Assembly (NCBI GenBank): GCA_027490725.1
Contig: JAIXXN010000035.1
Location: forward strand, 1-64,000
DNA from: Oxalobacteraceae bacterium
Lineage (GTDB): Bacteria > Pseudomonadota > Gammaproteobacteria > Burkholderiales > Burkholderiaceae_D
Direction: 5' to 3'
Length of the DNA stretch: 64,000 nucleotides
Shown: positions 34,343 through 46,692 of the stretch, one piece after another
Numbering within the stretch: the stretch's first letter is position 1
Layout: each line of letters begins with the position of its first letter
The notes under the pieces: generated by a model
What the model saw: only the letters and a program-made list of their open reading frames with translations
Told to the model about the DNA's origin: nothing
The model's database searches: none
Position numbers and translations under genes: made by a program

Positions 34343-36610
34343 TCAGGCCTGGATCGCAATCATCGCCGAGGCGCTGCTACCGGTCGGTACCGCGTGCAGC
34401 ATGCGGGTGCCTGCCGGGACAAGCGCACCCTGCTGCTGACTCAGCACGTCGATGAAAGTGGCCAGCGACAGCGGACGGTGATACAGATAGCCCTGCATGG
34501 TGGCGCAGCCATTCGCCTTGAGGTAGCGTGCCTGCACTTCCGTCTCGACGCCTTCTGCCACCAGATGCAGGCCCAGTCCGCGGGCAATCGAAATAATCGC
34601 CAGAATCACCGGATAGTGACCGTTCTCGTCGTGGATCTCTTTGACGAAGGACTGGTCGATCTTGATGGTGTGGATCGGGAAGCGGTGCAGATACGACAGC
34701 GAGGAATAGCCGGTACCGAAATCGTCAATCGCCACCGATACACCGAGCTGGCACAGCTTGTTGAGCTGCTCGATCGCGTACTGCGGATTGCGGATGCAGA
34801 TATTCTCGGTAATCTCAACTTCGATCTGGGCTGGCGAAATGCCGTAGCGGGTCAGTGCGCCGCGCATTTTTTCAAAGAAATCACCGCGATCCAGATACTG
34901 CGGCGACAGGTTCAGCGACAGACGGATTGCCTCGCCGCCGGCCGCATTCCACAGCAGCATATCGCGGCACAGCGCGCCCAGCATCCAGTCCGAAATCGGC
35001 AGCATCAGACCATTTTCTTCGGCAAACGGTAGGAACTCGCCAGCCGACAGCAAACCGCGCTGCGGGTGGTTCCAGCGCATCAGCCCTTCCGCGCCGATAA
35101 TCCGGCCGGTCGCCATATCGATCTGCGGCTGGTAGTACATTTCCAGCTCGTTGAATTCGAGCGCCTTGCGCAGGCTCTGCTCGAGCGCAATCTTCTGGTG
35201 CGACACATCGAGCATCGAGTTGTGATAGAAGCTGTGGCCGTTCTTGCCCAGCGCCTTGACCTGATACATGGCGATGTCGGCATGGCGCAGCAGTTCGTCG
35301 ATGGTCTCGCCGTCCCCGGGATAGATCGCAATCCCGATCGAGGCCGAGATATGCACTTCGTGACCATCCAGGTCGAACGGCCGGTGCAGACTCTCGAGGA
35401 ATTTGTCGGCGATCGACTTGGCATCCTGACGGTCGCGCAGTTCCGGCAGCACGATGGTAAATTCATCGCCGCCCTGACGCGCCAGCGTATCACCGCGGCG
35501 CAGACAATCCTTGAGGCGCTGCGCAACCTGCTGCAGTAGCTCGTCGCCCTTGACGTGGCCGAGCGTATCGTTGACCAGCTTGAAGCGGTCCAGATCGACA
35601 AACATCACTGCCAGCTCGGTCAGCTTGCGCTTGGCCTGAATCACGGCCAGCCCGAGGCGATCCTTGAACAGCATGCGGTTCGGCAGATCGGTCAGGATGT
35701 CATGGTAGGCCTGATACGAAATCACTTCCTCGGCGCGTTTGCGGTCGGTGATATCGCGCGCCACGCCGTAGGTCCCGAAGAACTCGTGCTGCTTCACATC
35801 CTGTTCCGGCACATGCATGCCGATCGCATTCAGCGAGATCGTCATCAGGGTATTGCTGAAGGTGCGTTCGATACCGCTACCAATATTCGACTTCAGGCGC
35901 AGTTCGACATTGCGCGACGCACGCTCGTCGGCGCGCCGGTCATTGAAGGCATAGCGGGCCCGCTCCAGATCTTCCTCGTGCACCAGCACCGAGTAGTGCT
36001 TGCCGATCAACTCTTCGCGGCTAAAGCCCAGCAGCTGCTGCACGCGATCATTGACGAAGGTGATCCGCCCTTCATGGTTCAGGGTATAGATGATATCGGG
36101 CGAACTATCGACCAGATAGCGGTACATCTTTTCCGAATTTTCCAGCTGCGAGGCGATGCGCGCATTGTCGATCGCCAGCCGGCGCTTCTGCAGCGCATTC
36201 TCGACCGTCTTGAGCAGCTCTTCGCGGCTATAAGGCTTGCGCAGATAATCGTAGGCACCGCGTTTCAGCGCGCCGATCGCCGCCTCGATGCCGACATCGC
36301 CACTCATCACGATGATGTCGCCCTCGATGCCTTTGGCATTGATGAAGTCCATGATCTCGTGGCCGCTCATATCGGGCAGGCGCAGATCGAGCAGAATCAG
36401 ATCGAATTTCAGGCGGGTCAGCTGGGCCAGCGCTTCGGCGCCGTTGGTGGCAGTCACCAGTTCGTAGTCGCGGTCGCGCAGCAACTCGTAGAGTGACGAC
36501 AGCAAGCGCGGCTCGTCGTCGACCAGCAGCAGACGCGGGCAATAATCTTTAGCGACGGCGACATTGGTTTGGGTCACCGCATTCAGACTGGCAGGGCTCA
36601 GGTTCATCAT
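34343..36610 (-). CDS. Response regulator with PAS, GGDEF and EAL domains
   Basis: A 755-aa c-di-GMP enzyme under two-component control. The N-terminal receiver (about 25-140) has phospho-acceptor Asp75 in LILLDLRLPDM. PAS domain about 162-290. The GGDEF domain has an intact RQGGDEF site at 379-384. In the EAL domain the signature reads AEGLMRW (508-510 is EGL), with DDFGTGYSSL and QGYLYHRP later. The catalytic Glu is kept, so both synthesis and breakdown are possible. It begins 4 bp after the stop of the HDOD kinase gene, its likely partner. Confidence 0.95.
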   Translation of the reverse strand: MMNLSPASLNAVTQTNVAVAKDYCPRLLLVDDEPRLLSSLYELLRDRDYELVTATNGAEALAQLTRLKFDLILLDLRLPDMSGHEIMDFINAKGIEGDIIVMSGDVGIEAAIGALKRGAYDYLRKPYSREELLKTVENALQKRRLAIDNARIASQLENSEKMYRYLVDSSPDIIYTLNHEGRITFVNDRVQQLLGFSREELIGKHYSVLVHEEDLERARYAFNDRRADERASRNVELRLKSNIGSGIERTFSNTLMTISLNAIGMHVPEQDVKQHEFFGTYGVARDITDRKRAEEVISYQAYHDILTDLPNRMLFKDRLGLAVIQAKRKLTELAVMFVDLDRFKLVNDTLGHVKGDELLQQVAQRLKDCLRRGDTLARQGGDEFTIVLPELRDRQDAKSIADKFLESLHRPFDLDGHEVHISASIGIAIYPGDGETIDELLRHADIAMYQVKALGKNGHSFYHNSMLDVSHQKIALEQSLRKALEFNELEMYYQPQIDMATGRIIGAEGLMRWNHPQRGLLSAGEFLPFAEENGLMLPISDWMLGALCRDMLLWNAAGGEAIRLSLNLSPQYLDRGDFFEKMRGALTRYGISPAQIEVEITENICIRNPQYAIEQLNKLCQLGVSVAIDDFGTGYSSLSYLHRFPIHTIKIDQSFVKEIHDENGHYPVILAIISIARGLGLHLVAEGVETEVQARYLKANGCATMQGYLYHRPLSLATFIDVLSQQQGALVPAGTRMLHAVPTGSSASAMIAIQA

Positions 36611-36614
36611 GACC

Positions 36615-38762
36615 TTACACGGAATCCATCACCCGCGCTGGTGCGCCGGCGACTAAACTGGTACTGCCACGGGCGGGCAGCAGTATTTCAAACGTCGTTC
36701 CGGCTTTACCGGAACGGCAGGTAATCATGCCCTGCATCTTCTTCACCAGACTATGCACGATCGACAGGCCCAGACCATGGTGGGCGCCATCTTTACCGCT
36801 GCGTACCGGCGAGAACAGATTCGCCAGCACCTCGGTCGACAGTCCGGGACCGGTGTCGCTGACCACCAGTTCCAGATACAGCTTGCGCTCGCGGTTGACA
36901 TGACCGCGATTGGAAATTTCGATCTTGCCGCCACCGGCGAGTGCTTCGACAGCATTCTTGATCAGGTTGACGAGGATCTGCTTCAGCATATCGGCGTCGC
37001 CGTCGATTTCGGCCGGTTCTTCCTGCATGCGCACTACGATCTGCACCGAAGCCGGTACGAAGTCGGTGGCGCGGAACAGGCGCAGCACGTCTTCTACCAC
37101 CCGTGCCACATCGGTGACGCGCGCCGTTTCGGTCGGCTGCAGATCGGCCAGACCGTTAATCAGCTGGCCCACCCGGTCGATTTCTTCGTTCAGGATCGAC
37201 ATCTCGCCGACCACCGGTTCACGCTTGGCCAGTTTCCCGTCCAGCACCGACAGATAGTTCTTGATGATCGACAGAGGATTGTTCACTTCGTGCACCACAC
37301 GGCGCGACGCTTCGCGGTATTCCTCGGCCACATGGGCGATCTGGCGCTTGGCGTAACCGCGCTCGCTGATCGCCGTTTCCAGCGCCACCGCAGCTTGCGT
37401 ACCATACGACTGCAGGAAGCGTTCACGCTTGCTGTAGCTGGCCATCTGCCAGGCCGGTGCGCCACCGATCAGCAGCGCCAGACAGTTATGGTTAGTCACC
37501 AGTGGCAGACACACCATGCCTTCGCTACCGAGCATGCGGAACAGCTGTTCTTCCGCCACATTCAGGTCCGGCGCATGGCGGCTCACATAGGTCAGCTTGC
37601 CATCCAGCGCGGCGGCAGCCACCACCCCGCCCTTGTTCAGAGGGATACTGAATTCGGCCAGTCGCTGCTGCTGCTCACCGGTCGCCACGCCATGCAGGGC
37701 ATGACCCGTCGGATCGGCCATCAGCACCACGGCATTTTCGAAATCGAACAGGATGCGTGCCGAGCGTGCAATCGATTCCAGCAGCCCCGCTTCGCCCTGC
37801 TGGCGTGCAAAGGTCTGCCCCATTTCCGACACCAGCACCATATTGCGCACTTCTTCGGAGAGGCGCTGCTGCACTGGATCGACCATCGGTGGCGCATAGG
37901 CCGCCGGGGTAGGAATATCGTCGGCACCGCTTAAGTCGATGCCCAGATAGGCGGCCGATTTTTCTACCTGACGCGCCGCGTTATGGCTGATCTGCTCGAG
38001 GGCCTCGCCATCGAGACCGCACAACTGCGCCGCCTCGTCGATGGCCGGGTCTTCGTCACGGTGGAAACACAGCAGATGCGCCAGGCGCACGGTGCGGATC
38101 AGCGGATGGGCCGATTCCAGCCGCGCCAGCGGTTCGTGGTGATATAGGACGCTATCGGCAAGGAAGGAGTCCAGATGCCAGCGTTCGATCAGCCAGGCGC
38201 CCGCTTCCGAGTGGGTAATCTGCAGGGTGCGTTGTTCGACGGCGCACAGCGCTTCGTCGTCGCGCGCCATGAAGTTAAACGCGTATTCTTTGGGGGCGGT
38301 GGCCAGCAGGGCCAGTCGCCCGACGTTGTGCAGCAAACCGGCCAGATAGGCCTCTTCGACGTGCGGATAGTCCATGCACTTGGCGATTTCGCGCGCGATC
38401 ACCGCCGTCGTCAGGGAACCTTTCCAGAAACCGCGCAAATCGGTGCTGCCAGAGTGGGGGAAGCTATTAAAGGTCTGGAATACCGACTCGCTGATCACCA
38501 GCGTCTTGATCATGTCGGTGCCGAGTGACACCAGCGACTGTTCCAGCCCCACGGCGCGCGAACCGCGGTGGTAGGCCGAACTATTGGCAACCGTCAGAAT
38601 CTTGCTGGTCATTGCCGCATCTTTGGCGATCAGCGCAGCCAGCTCGGGCATGCCTGCATCGTCAGCCTGCAAGTGCTCGATCAGCTTGATCAGAATCTGC
38701 GGCATGGCCGGCAGACGCGCGATCAGCAAACGATTGCGAATATCTTGGTCAGGTTGATGCAT
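36615..38762 (-). CDS. HDOD-GAF hybrid sensor histidine kinase
   Basis: A 715-aa cytoplasmic kinase. The N-terminal HDOD domain (about 10-240) contains HNVGRLAL and the surrounding helical pattern. A GAF-like domain spans roughly 315-465. The HisKA box RRVVHEVNNPLSII places the phosphorylated His at 491. The ATPase domain carries NLIKNAVEAL, DTGPGLS and HHGLGLSIVHSL (about 595-690). No membrane segment. The gene leads an apparent operon with the PAS-GGDEF-EAL regulator (4 bp) and the Sel1 protein. HDOD plus kinase suggests control of motility or nutrient signalling; the input is unknown. Confidence 0.93.
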   Translation of the reverse strand: MHQPDQDIRNRLLIARLPAMPQILIKLIEHLQADDAGMPELAALIAKDAAMTSKILTVANSSAYHRGSRAVGLEQSLVSLGTDMIKTLVISESVFQTFNSFPHSGSTDLRGFWKGSLTTAVIAREIAKCMDYPHVEEAYLAGLLHNVGRLALLATAPKEYAFNFMARDDEALCAVEQRTLQITHSEAGAWLIERWHLDSFLADSVLYHHEPLARLESAHPLIRTVRLAHLLCFHRDEDPAIDEAAQLCGLDGEALEQISHNAARQVEKSAAYLGIDLSGADDIPTPAAYAPPMVDPVQQRLSEEVRNMVLVSEMGQTFARQQGEAGLLESIARSARILFDFENAVVLMADPTGHALHGVATGEQQQRLAEFSIPLNKGGVVAAAALDGKLTYVSRHAPDLNVAEEQLFRMLGSEGMVCLPLVTNHNCLALLIGGAPAWQMASYSKRERFLQSYGTQAAVALETAISERGYAKRQIAHVAEEYREASRRVVHEVNNPLSIIKNYLSVLDGKLAKREPVVGEMSILNEEIDRVGQLINGLADLQPTETARVTDVARVVEDVLRLFRATDFVPASVQIVVRMQEEPAEIDGDADMLKQILVNLIKNAVEALAGGGKIEISNRGHVNRERKLYLELVVSDTGPGLSTEVLANLFSPVRSGKDGAHHGLGLSIVHSLVKKMQGMITCRSGKAGTTFEILLPARGSTSLVAGAPARVMDSV

Positions 38763-38805
38763 CGTATCTGGCGGTTGTTTGGGCCGGGAAATATTGTCTA
38801 AAAAA

Positions 38806-38834
38806 ATTATACTAACATAAACCGATACACAAAA
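38806..38834 (-). promoter_or_regulatory. Possible promoter of the HDOD kinase operon
   Basis: Minus strand TATAAT (38811-38806), 44 bp before the ATG, with TTTTGT 17 bp further up. The -10 is exact, the -35 poor. The 137-bp gap to the MFS remnant is AT-rich. Confidence 0.45.
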
Positions 38835-38899
38835 TTTACGGCCGGTAGGATTTCTGATTCAACTAATTGAATTTCGCGCCGTTAATCCTAAGTTGAGCG

Positions 38900-39330
38900 T
38901 TATTGCTCCGGATGGCGTAGTAGCATGCTCCGGTAATTGTGGGCCGTCAACCACAAAACGAGAGCAGAGACACTAAATGCCGTTTGTCCTAAAGCTAAGT
39001 AGAGTGGCGATTGTGATAAGTACGGCGCCACCAGTCCGGCCACGATAGCGCCCAGCAGTGTGGTGGCAAAGGATTGACAGGATGCTACCGTCCCGCGCAA
39101 ATGGGGGAAAGATCCAGCGCCAGCAAGGTCGCGCCGGGCGCCACCAGCGACATGCCGAAGGTGTACACGAACAGTGGCAGCACCGACCAGGGCAGCGCCG
39201 CCGGATACCAGAAGTGATAGGCCAGATTCGCCAGCGTGGCCGAAATCAGCAAACCGAAGCCCATGCCAATCTGTCGCGAAAAAGCCATACGGCCGGCAAT
39301 CCGGTTGGCCGTCAGGGCGCCGGATGACAC
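38900..39330 (-). pseudogene. Truncated, frameshifted Bcr/CflA-type MFS remnant
   Basis: Only the C-terminal half (about helices 7-12) of a drug-resistance MFS permease is left. The first part (39330 to about 39095) ends ...LLALDLSP in the wrong frame. The correct FPHLRGTVASCQSF continues in another frame from about 39100 to 38900. Adding one T to the CTTTCCCCC run near 39106 restores DLFPHLRG. The upstream two-thirds is missing and the sequence runs straight into the rlmL 3' end. It is a decayed gene; the one-base slip alone could be a sequencing error. Confidence 0.8.
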
Positions 39331-39339
39331 GAAGGGGGC

Positions 39340-40542
39340 TTATTCCGCTTTCGGCTTGGCCGCTTCGCGACGGTTAAAGCCGGCCACCATATCGAAGCGG
39401 AACAGACGGCATTCCAGCGCACCGTTGAAGAATGGCGTTTTGCGCGCTTCTTTCAGGCGCAGCAGCTTAGGCAGACCCAGATCGGCAGTGAACAGGAACA
39501 CCGTCCAGCCGGCAAAGCGCTGCTTGAGGGTGGTGCTCAGGGCCGAGTAGAAACTGGTCGCCAGTTCGTCTTCCGGCAGCGAGCTATCGCCACGCACGCC
39601 GATCCGCTCGCCATACGGCGGGTTGGTCAGCAGGATGCCCGGCTGTTCGGTCGGCGCTTTGACTTCCTGCGCTTCGATCTGCTTGAGTGGCACGTCGAAC
39701 AGAATTCCGGCGCAACGCAGGTTGTGGCGGGTCATTGCGACCATGTCACCGGAAATGTCGGAGCCGAAGATGGTCGGGGTTTCCGGCAGCGGGTTGGCCT
39801 TGATGGCGTTCTTCATGGCCTGCCATGGTGCCGGATCGAAGTCATTGAAGGCTTCGAAGGCAAAACGGCGGCGTGCGCCCGGCGGAATCCCCTGCACCAT
39901 CTGCGCTGCTTCGCACAGAATGGTACCGGAACCGCACATCGGGTCGAACAGCGGCATGCCCGGCTTCCAGCCAGCCACGCGCAGCAGGCCGGCGGCCAGA
40001 TTTTCGCGCAATGGTGCATCACCGGTCTCTTCACGCCAGCCGCGCTTGAACAGTGCTTCGCCCGAAGTATCGAGGTAGATGGTGAACTGGTGTGCGTCGA
40101 GGAAGCCGACGATGCGCATATCCGGTTCACGGGTGTTCACCGACGGACGCTTGTCGAACTGGTCGCGGAAGCGGTCGCAGATCGCATCCTTGATTTTCAG
40201 CGTGGTGAATTCCAGACTTTTCAGTGGCGATTTCACTGCCGTGACGTCTACGCGGATAGTGTGATCGTAAGTGAACCAGTCTTCCCACTGCTGCGCCAGC
40301 GTCAGATCGTAGATATCGTTTTCGTTCTTGTAGCCGGTGACGGCCATGCGCATTAGCACCCGCGAAGCAATCCGCGAATGCAGGTTGATACGGTATGAAT
40401 CAATCAGATCACCGGAGCAGTGCACACCGCCCGGAACCTGATTGTGTACTTTCATGGTGCTGCTGCCCTGCGCGATTTCGCCCAGTTCTTCGGCCAGTGC
40501 CGCTTCCATGCCGCGCGGGCATGGGCAAAAATAGGATGCCAT
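39340..40542 (-). CDS. rlmL: 23S rRNA guanine-N2 methyltransferase (RlmL-type)
   Basis: Class I SAM-dependent rRNA methyltransferase of 400 aa. The N-terminal ferredoxin-like/THUMP region (about 1-160) is followed by the catalytic domain with FDPMCGSGTILCEAAQM (motif I) and the N6/N2-type NPPYGERIG motif (about 310). It matches the N-terminal enzyme half of E. coli RlmKL only, as usual in betaproteobacteria. Alternative: a THUMP DNA/RNA methylase of the YcbY group. It follows hemJ by 77 bp. Confidence 0.88.
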   Translation of the reverse strand: MASYFCPCPRGMEAALAEELGEIAQGSSTMKVHNQVPGGVHCSGDLIDSYRINLHSRIASRVLMRMAVTGYKNENDIYDLTLAQQWEDWFTYDHTIRVDVTAVKSPLKSLEFTTLKIKDAICDRFRDQFDKRPSVNTREPDMRIVGFLDAHQFTIYLDTSGEALFKRGWREETGDAPLRENLAAGLLRVAGWKPGMPLFDPMCGSGTILCEAAQMVQGIPPGARRRFAFEAFNDFDPAPWQAMKNAIKANPLPETPTIFGSDISGDMVAMTRHNLRCAGILFDVPLKQIEAQEVKAPTEQPGILLTNPPYGERIGVRGDSSLPEDELATSFYSALSTTLKQRFAGWTVFLFTADLGLPKLLRLKEARKTPFFNGALECRLFRFDMVAGFNRREAAKPKAE

Positions 40543-40619
40543 AGGTGTACCTTTTGTCCGTTAAAAAATTCGCGCCGTCCCAGCCGGCGCGTTGCTGTTG
40601 TTAATCCGATCCGATCAGA

Positions 40620-41036
40620 TTAGAAGGGCTTCAGCACCACCAGCAGCACGATGGCCAGCATCATGAATACCGGCAGTTCGTTAAACACACGGAACCACTT
40701 GTGGCTGCGGGTGTTGACGCCGTTCTCGAATTTGCGCAGCAGCGGGCCGCAGGCGTGGTGGTAACCCACCAGCAGCGCCACGAAGAACAGCTTGGCGTGC
40801 AGCCAGTGCGGCATGTGCCAGCCGTACTGCATGTAGATCAGGATGGCACCGAACACCACGGCGAACACGGCGATCCACATCGAAAAACGATACAGCTTGC
40901 GCGCCATGGTCAGCAAACGCTGGGTCGCCACATCATTGGTTTCCATCGCCAGATTCACGAAGATGCGCGGCAGGTAGAACACGCCGGCCATCCACGAGAT
41001 CACGAAAAAGATGTGCAGTGCTTTCATCCAGAGCAT
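40620..41036 (-). CDS. hemJ: Protoporphyrinogen oxidase HemJ
   Basis: Inner-membrane heme-binding protein of 138 aa that oxidises protoporphyrinogen IX. It has four hydrophobic helices and the conserved KALHIFFVISWMAGVFYLPRIFV start with His8, and a conserved Lys/His region in MPHWLHAKLFFVALLVGYHH. The length is typical. It is 8 bp after proA. Together with hemH it supplies the last two steps of heme synthesis in this window. Older annotations call it a CopD-family protein. Confidence 0.88.
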   Translation of the reverse strand: MLWMKALHIFFVISWMAGVFYLPRIFVNLAMETNDVATQRLLTMARKLYRFSMWIAVFAVVFGAILIYMQYGWHMPHWLHAKLFFVALLVGYHHACGPLLRKFENGVNTRSHKWFRVFNELPVFMMLAIVLLVVLKPF

Positions 41037-41044
41037 AGGAGTTC

Positions 41045-42316
41045 CTAGTTACGTACTTCACCGTGGCCGAATACCACGTATTTCAGCGAAGTCAGGCCTT
41101 CCAGACCGACCGGGCCGCGCGCATGCAGCTTGTCGTTGGAGATACCGATTTCCGCCCCCAGACCATACTCGAAACCATCGGCAAAGCGGGTCGACGCATT
41201 CACCATCACCGACGAGGAATCGACTTCCCGCAGGAAGCGCATAGCGTCGCTATAGTTCTCGGTGATGATCGCTTCGGTGTGCTTGGACGAATAGTGGTTG
41301 ATGTGTTCCATTGCCTCATCGATGCCGTCGACGATTTTCACCGACAGGATGGCAGCCAGATATTCGGTCGACCAGTCTTCTTCCGTTGCCGCCACCAGAT
41401 GCGGGTAGCCGGCGGCCTGCAGCAACGCCAGCGCTTCCGCATCGGCCCGCAGCTCGACCTGCTTGGTCGCATACAGCTGCGCCAGTTGCGGCAGCACGTC
41501 CGCCGCAATGGCACGCGCGATCAGCAGCGTTTCCATGGTGTTGCAGGTGCCGTAACGGTGGCACTTGGCGTTAAACGCAATCTTCACAGCCTTCTCGAGG
41601 TCGGCCTGGGCGTCGATGTAAACGTGGCAGATACCATCCAGATGTTTAATCATTGGCACCGTCGCTTCAGCGATCAGGCGCGCAATCAGGCTCTTGCCGC
41701 CGCGCGGCACAATCACGTCCACATATTGCGGCATGGTGATCAGCGCGCCAACCGCAGCGCGGTCAGTGGTATCGACCACCTGCACGGCTTCGGCCGGCAG
41801 ACCGGCACCCTGCAAGCCTTCGCGCACCAGTTGCGCCAGCGCGCGATTGCAATGAATTGCTTCCGAACCGCCGCGCAGAATCGTCGCGTTGCCACTCTTG
41901 ATGCACAGACCGGCCGCATCCACCGTCACATTCGGACGCGATTCGTAAATGATGCCGATCACGCCCAGCGGTACGCGCATCTGCCCGACCTGGATACCGG
42001 ACGGGCGGAATTTCATTCCGGAGATTTCACCGATCGGGTCCGCCAGCGCCACGATCTGGCGCAGCCCTTCGACCATGGTGTTAATGGCTTGGTCCGACAA
42101 TGCCAGCCGGTCCAGCATGGCCGGCGCCAGTCCGCTGGCCGCAGCGGCGTCCATATCGAGCTGGTTGGCAGCGCGCAGTTGCGCCGCATCGCGCTCGATG
42201 GCGTCGGCAATCAGCGTCAGAGCGCGGTTGCGGGTGGCGCTATCGGCACGGGCCATGGCGCGCGATGCGGTGCGCGCCTGCTGGCCCAGTTGTTCCATGT
42301 AATGCTTGATATCCAT
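41045..42316 (-). CDS. proA: Gamma-glutamyl phosphate reductase
   Basis: Second enzyme of proline synthesis, reducing gamma-glutamyl phosphate to glutamate-5-semialdehyde with NADPH. The 423-aa aldehyde dehydrogenase-fold protein has the catalytic Cys in [15 protein letters not shown] (about residue 257) and the family blocks [18 protein letters not shown] and [22 protein letters not shown]. It lies 19 bp after holA and 8 bp before hemJ. No proB is adjacent. Confidence 0.98.
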   Translation of the reverse strand: MDIKHYMEQLGQQARTASRAMARADSATRNRALTLIADAIERDAAQLRAANQLDMDAAAASGLAPAMLDRLALSDQAINTMVEGLRQIVALADPIGEISGMKFRPSGIQVGQMRVPLGVIGIIYESRPNVTVDAAGLCIKSGNATILRGGSEAIHCNRALAQLVREGLQGAGLPAEAVQVVDTTDRAAVGALITMPQYVDVIVPRGGKSLIARLIAEATVPMIKHLDGICHVYIDAQADLEKAVKIAFNAKCHRYGTCNTMETLLIARAIAADVLPQLAQLYATKQVELRADAEALALLQAAGYPHLVAATEEDWSTEYLAAILSVKIVDGIDEAMEHINHYSSKHTEAIITENYSDAMRFLREVDSSSVMVNASTRFADGFEYGLGAEIGISNDKLHARGPVGLEGLTSLKYVVFGHGEVRN

Positions 42317-42335
42317 CGTGAATGCTTTCGCTGTG

Positions 42336-43352
42336 CTAACCGCGCGCGACGTTCAGTGCCAGTTGCAGCATCGCGTCCCACGCGTCGCCGGCATGCGCTT
42401 TGGCGCGCAAACCCTTGATCATCTTGTCGACCTGCGCCGCGTCCTGCATCGCCGCTTCCAGCGTGGCGAGCGAAATGCGGCGTAGCGCCGGCTCCATCAT
42501 GCGTTCTTTCGGGCCCCAGATGCGGTACTCCTTGAGCAGCGCACCAAGTGGCCGGCCCTGCGCCATGCCTGCCTTGAGTTTGAGCAGCGTGCGGATTTCT
42601 TCCGTCACGGCCCATAACACCAGCGGCAGCGCTTCGCCTTCGCCCTGCAAGCCTTCCAGCATGCGCACCAGCCGTGCCGGATCACCGGACAGCATCGCTT
42701 CACTGAGTTTGAACACGTCGTAACGCGCCACATTCAGCACAGCATCGTGCACCTGCTCGTAGGTCAGCTTGCCCGGCTCGTGCAGCAAGGCCAGTTTCTG
42801 TATCTCCTGATGGGCCGCCAACAGATTGCCTTCCACGCGATCGGCGATGAAATCGATACTCTGCCGGTCAGCGCTCTGCCCTTGTGCGGCAAGGCGCTGG
42901 CCTATCCAATTGGGTAACTGGGTCCGTTCCACCTGGGCGATGTCGATATACACCGCCGCCTGTTGCAGGCTGGCGACCCACGCCGCCTTCTGCGTCTGCC
43001 AGTCCAGCTTAGGCAGAGTAATCAGGGTCAGGTTGTCGGGACTCAGGTCTTGCACATAATTCTGTAATGCCGCGCCACCATCCTTGCCCGGCTTACCGGT
43101 GGGGATGCGCAGCTCGATCAGCTTCTTGTCACCGAACAGCGACAGCGCCTGATTGGCGGCCAGCAGTTCGCCCCATTTGAAGCTGCGTTCCACGGTCAGC
43201 ACGTCGCGCTCGGAATAGCCTTGCGCGCGCGCGGCACGACGGATCTTGTCCGCCGCTTCCAGTGCCAGCAAATGCTCGTCGCTGGTAATCACGTACAGCT
43301 GCGCCAGCGATTTGCTTAAATGGCCGTCCAGTGCCTCTAGCCGCAATTGCAT
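42336..43352 (-). CDS. holA: DNA polymerase III delta subunit
   Basis: Clamp-loader subunit that opens the beta clamp. The 338-aa protein shows the HolA N-terminus [38 protein letters not shown] and the [14 protein letters not shown] core segment ([16 protein letters not shown]), with an AAA+ fold lacking a Walker lysine. It sits between lptE and proA with gaps of 8 and 19 bp, the conserved betaproteobacterial order. Confidence 0.95.
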   Translation of the reverse strand: MQLRLEALDGHLSKSLAQLYVITSDEHLLALEAADKIRRAARAQGYSERDVLTVERSFKWGELLAANQALSLFGDKKLIELRIPTGKPGKDGGAALQNYVQDLSPDNLTLITLPKLDWQTQKAAWVASLQQAAVYIDIAQVERTQLPNWIGQRLAAQGQSADRQSIDFIADRVEGNLLAAHQEIQKLALLHEPGKLTYEQVHDAVLNVARYDVFKLSEAMLSGDPARLVRMLEGLQGEGEALPLVLWAVTEEIRTLLKLKAGMAQGRPLGALLKEYRIWGPKERMMEPALRRISLATLEAAMQDAAQVDKMIKGLRAKAHAGDAWDAMLQLALNVARG

Positions 43353-43360
43353 GGTAAGCC

Positions 43361-43918
43361 CTAGCGGCCAGCCGGCACGGAGATTTGTGGCGGCTTGATG
43401 GCGGCGATGCGGCGCATCATCTGCTGCACCAGATCGGTCTGCATGTCCTTGTACAGCAGGGCTTCTTCCTGCTCTTTGGCCAGCAGCTGGGTTTCGTTAA
43501 AGTCGATCGGCCGGGTCAGCAGAATCTGGGTCGGTGCCAGCAGCTCGGCACCCTGACGATCCAGCACCCGGAACACGATGTTGTAGGACAGCAGATACTG
43601 GCGTACCCGACCATTGCTGTTCAGCGACAGAATCGTCTTGGTACGGGTCTTTTCCGGATTGGTCAGCACTTCGATCACGCCATCCGCATCCTTGGCTGCC
43701 GCCACCACGGTGGTGCCGCCATTGGCGCGGATGTTGCGTTTCAAATCGATCGCCAGTGGCGATGCTTCCGGCAGGCCGACATACATCGTCGGGAACGGCA
43801 GCGTGTAATGGCCGCCATCGCCACGCAGGTGGAAGCCGCAAGCCGACAACGTCAGCGTCAGCGCAAGCAGCAGTCCCAGTGTCCGGCCAAGCCGGCGCCA
43901 TGCCAGAGTCATCGTCAT
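43361..43918 (-). CDS. lptE: LPS assembly lipoprotein LptE
   Basis: Outer-membrane lipoprotein that plugs LptD and helps place LPS at the surface. The 185-aa precursor has a signal peptide ending in the lipobox LSAC, then GFHLRGDGGHYTLPFPTMYVGL, the LptE signature. The start may be either Met of MTMTL. It follows leuS by 25 bp. Its partner lptD is at 61357-63630. Confidence 0.95.
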   Translation of the reverse strand: MTMTLAWRRLGRTLGLLLALTLTLSACGFHLRGDGGHYTLPFPTMYVGLPEASPLAIDLKRNIRANGGTTVVAAAKDADGVIEVLTNPEKTRTKTILSLNSNGRVRQYLLSYNIVFRVLDRQGAELLAPTQILLTRPIDFNETQLLAKEQEEALLYKDMQTDLVQQMMRRIAAIKPPQISVPAGR

Positions 43919-43943
43919 AGTCGTATCTTTGTTTCCTTTGAAT

Positions 43944-46592
<2,649 letters not shown>

Positions 46593-46692
46593 CTACGGCC
46601 AGAATTGTCTAAGAACCGAACATTATACCGTCACATGCCCCGCCTGAGCGGGTTGGCCGCGCACGCTGGCATCTGCGTGGCATACTGCGGCC

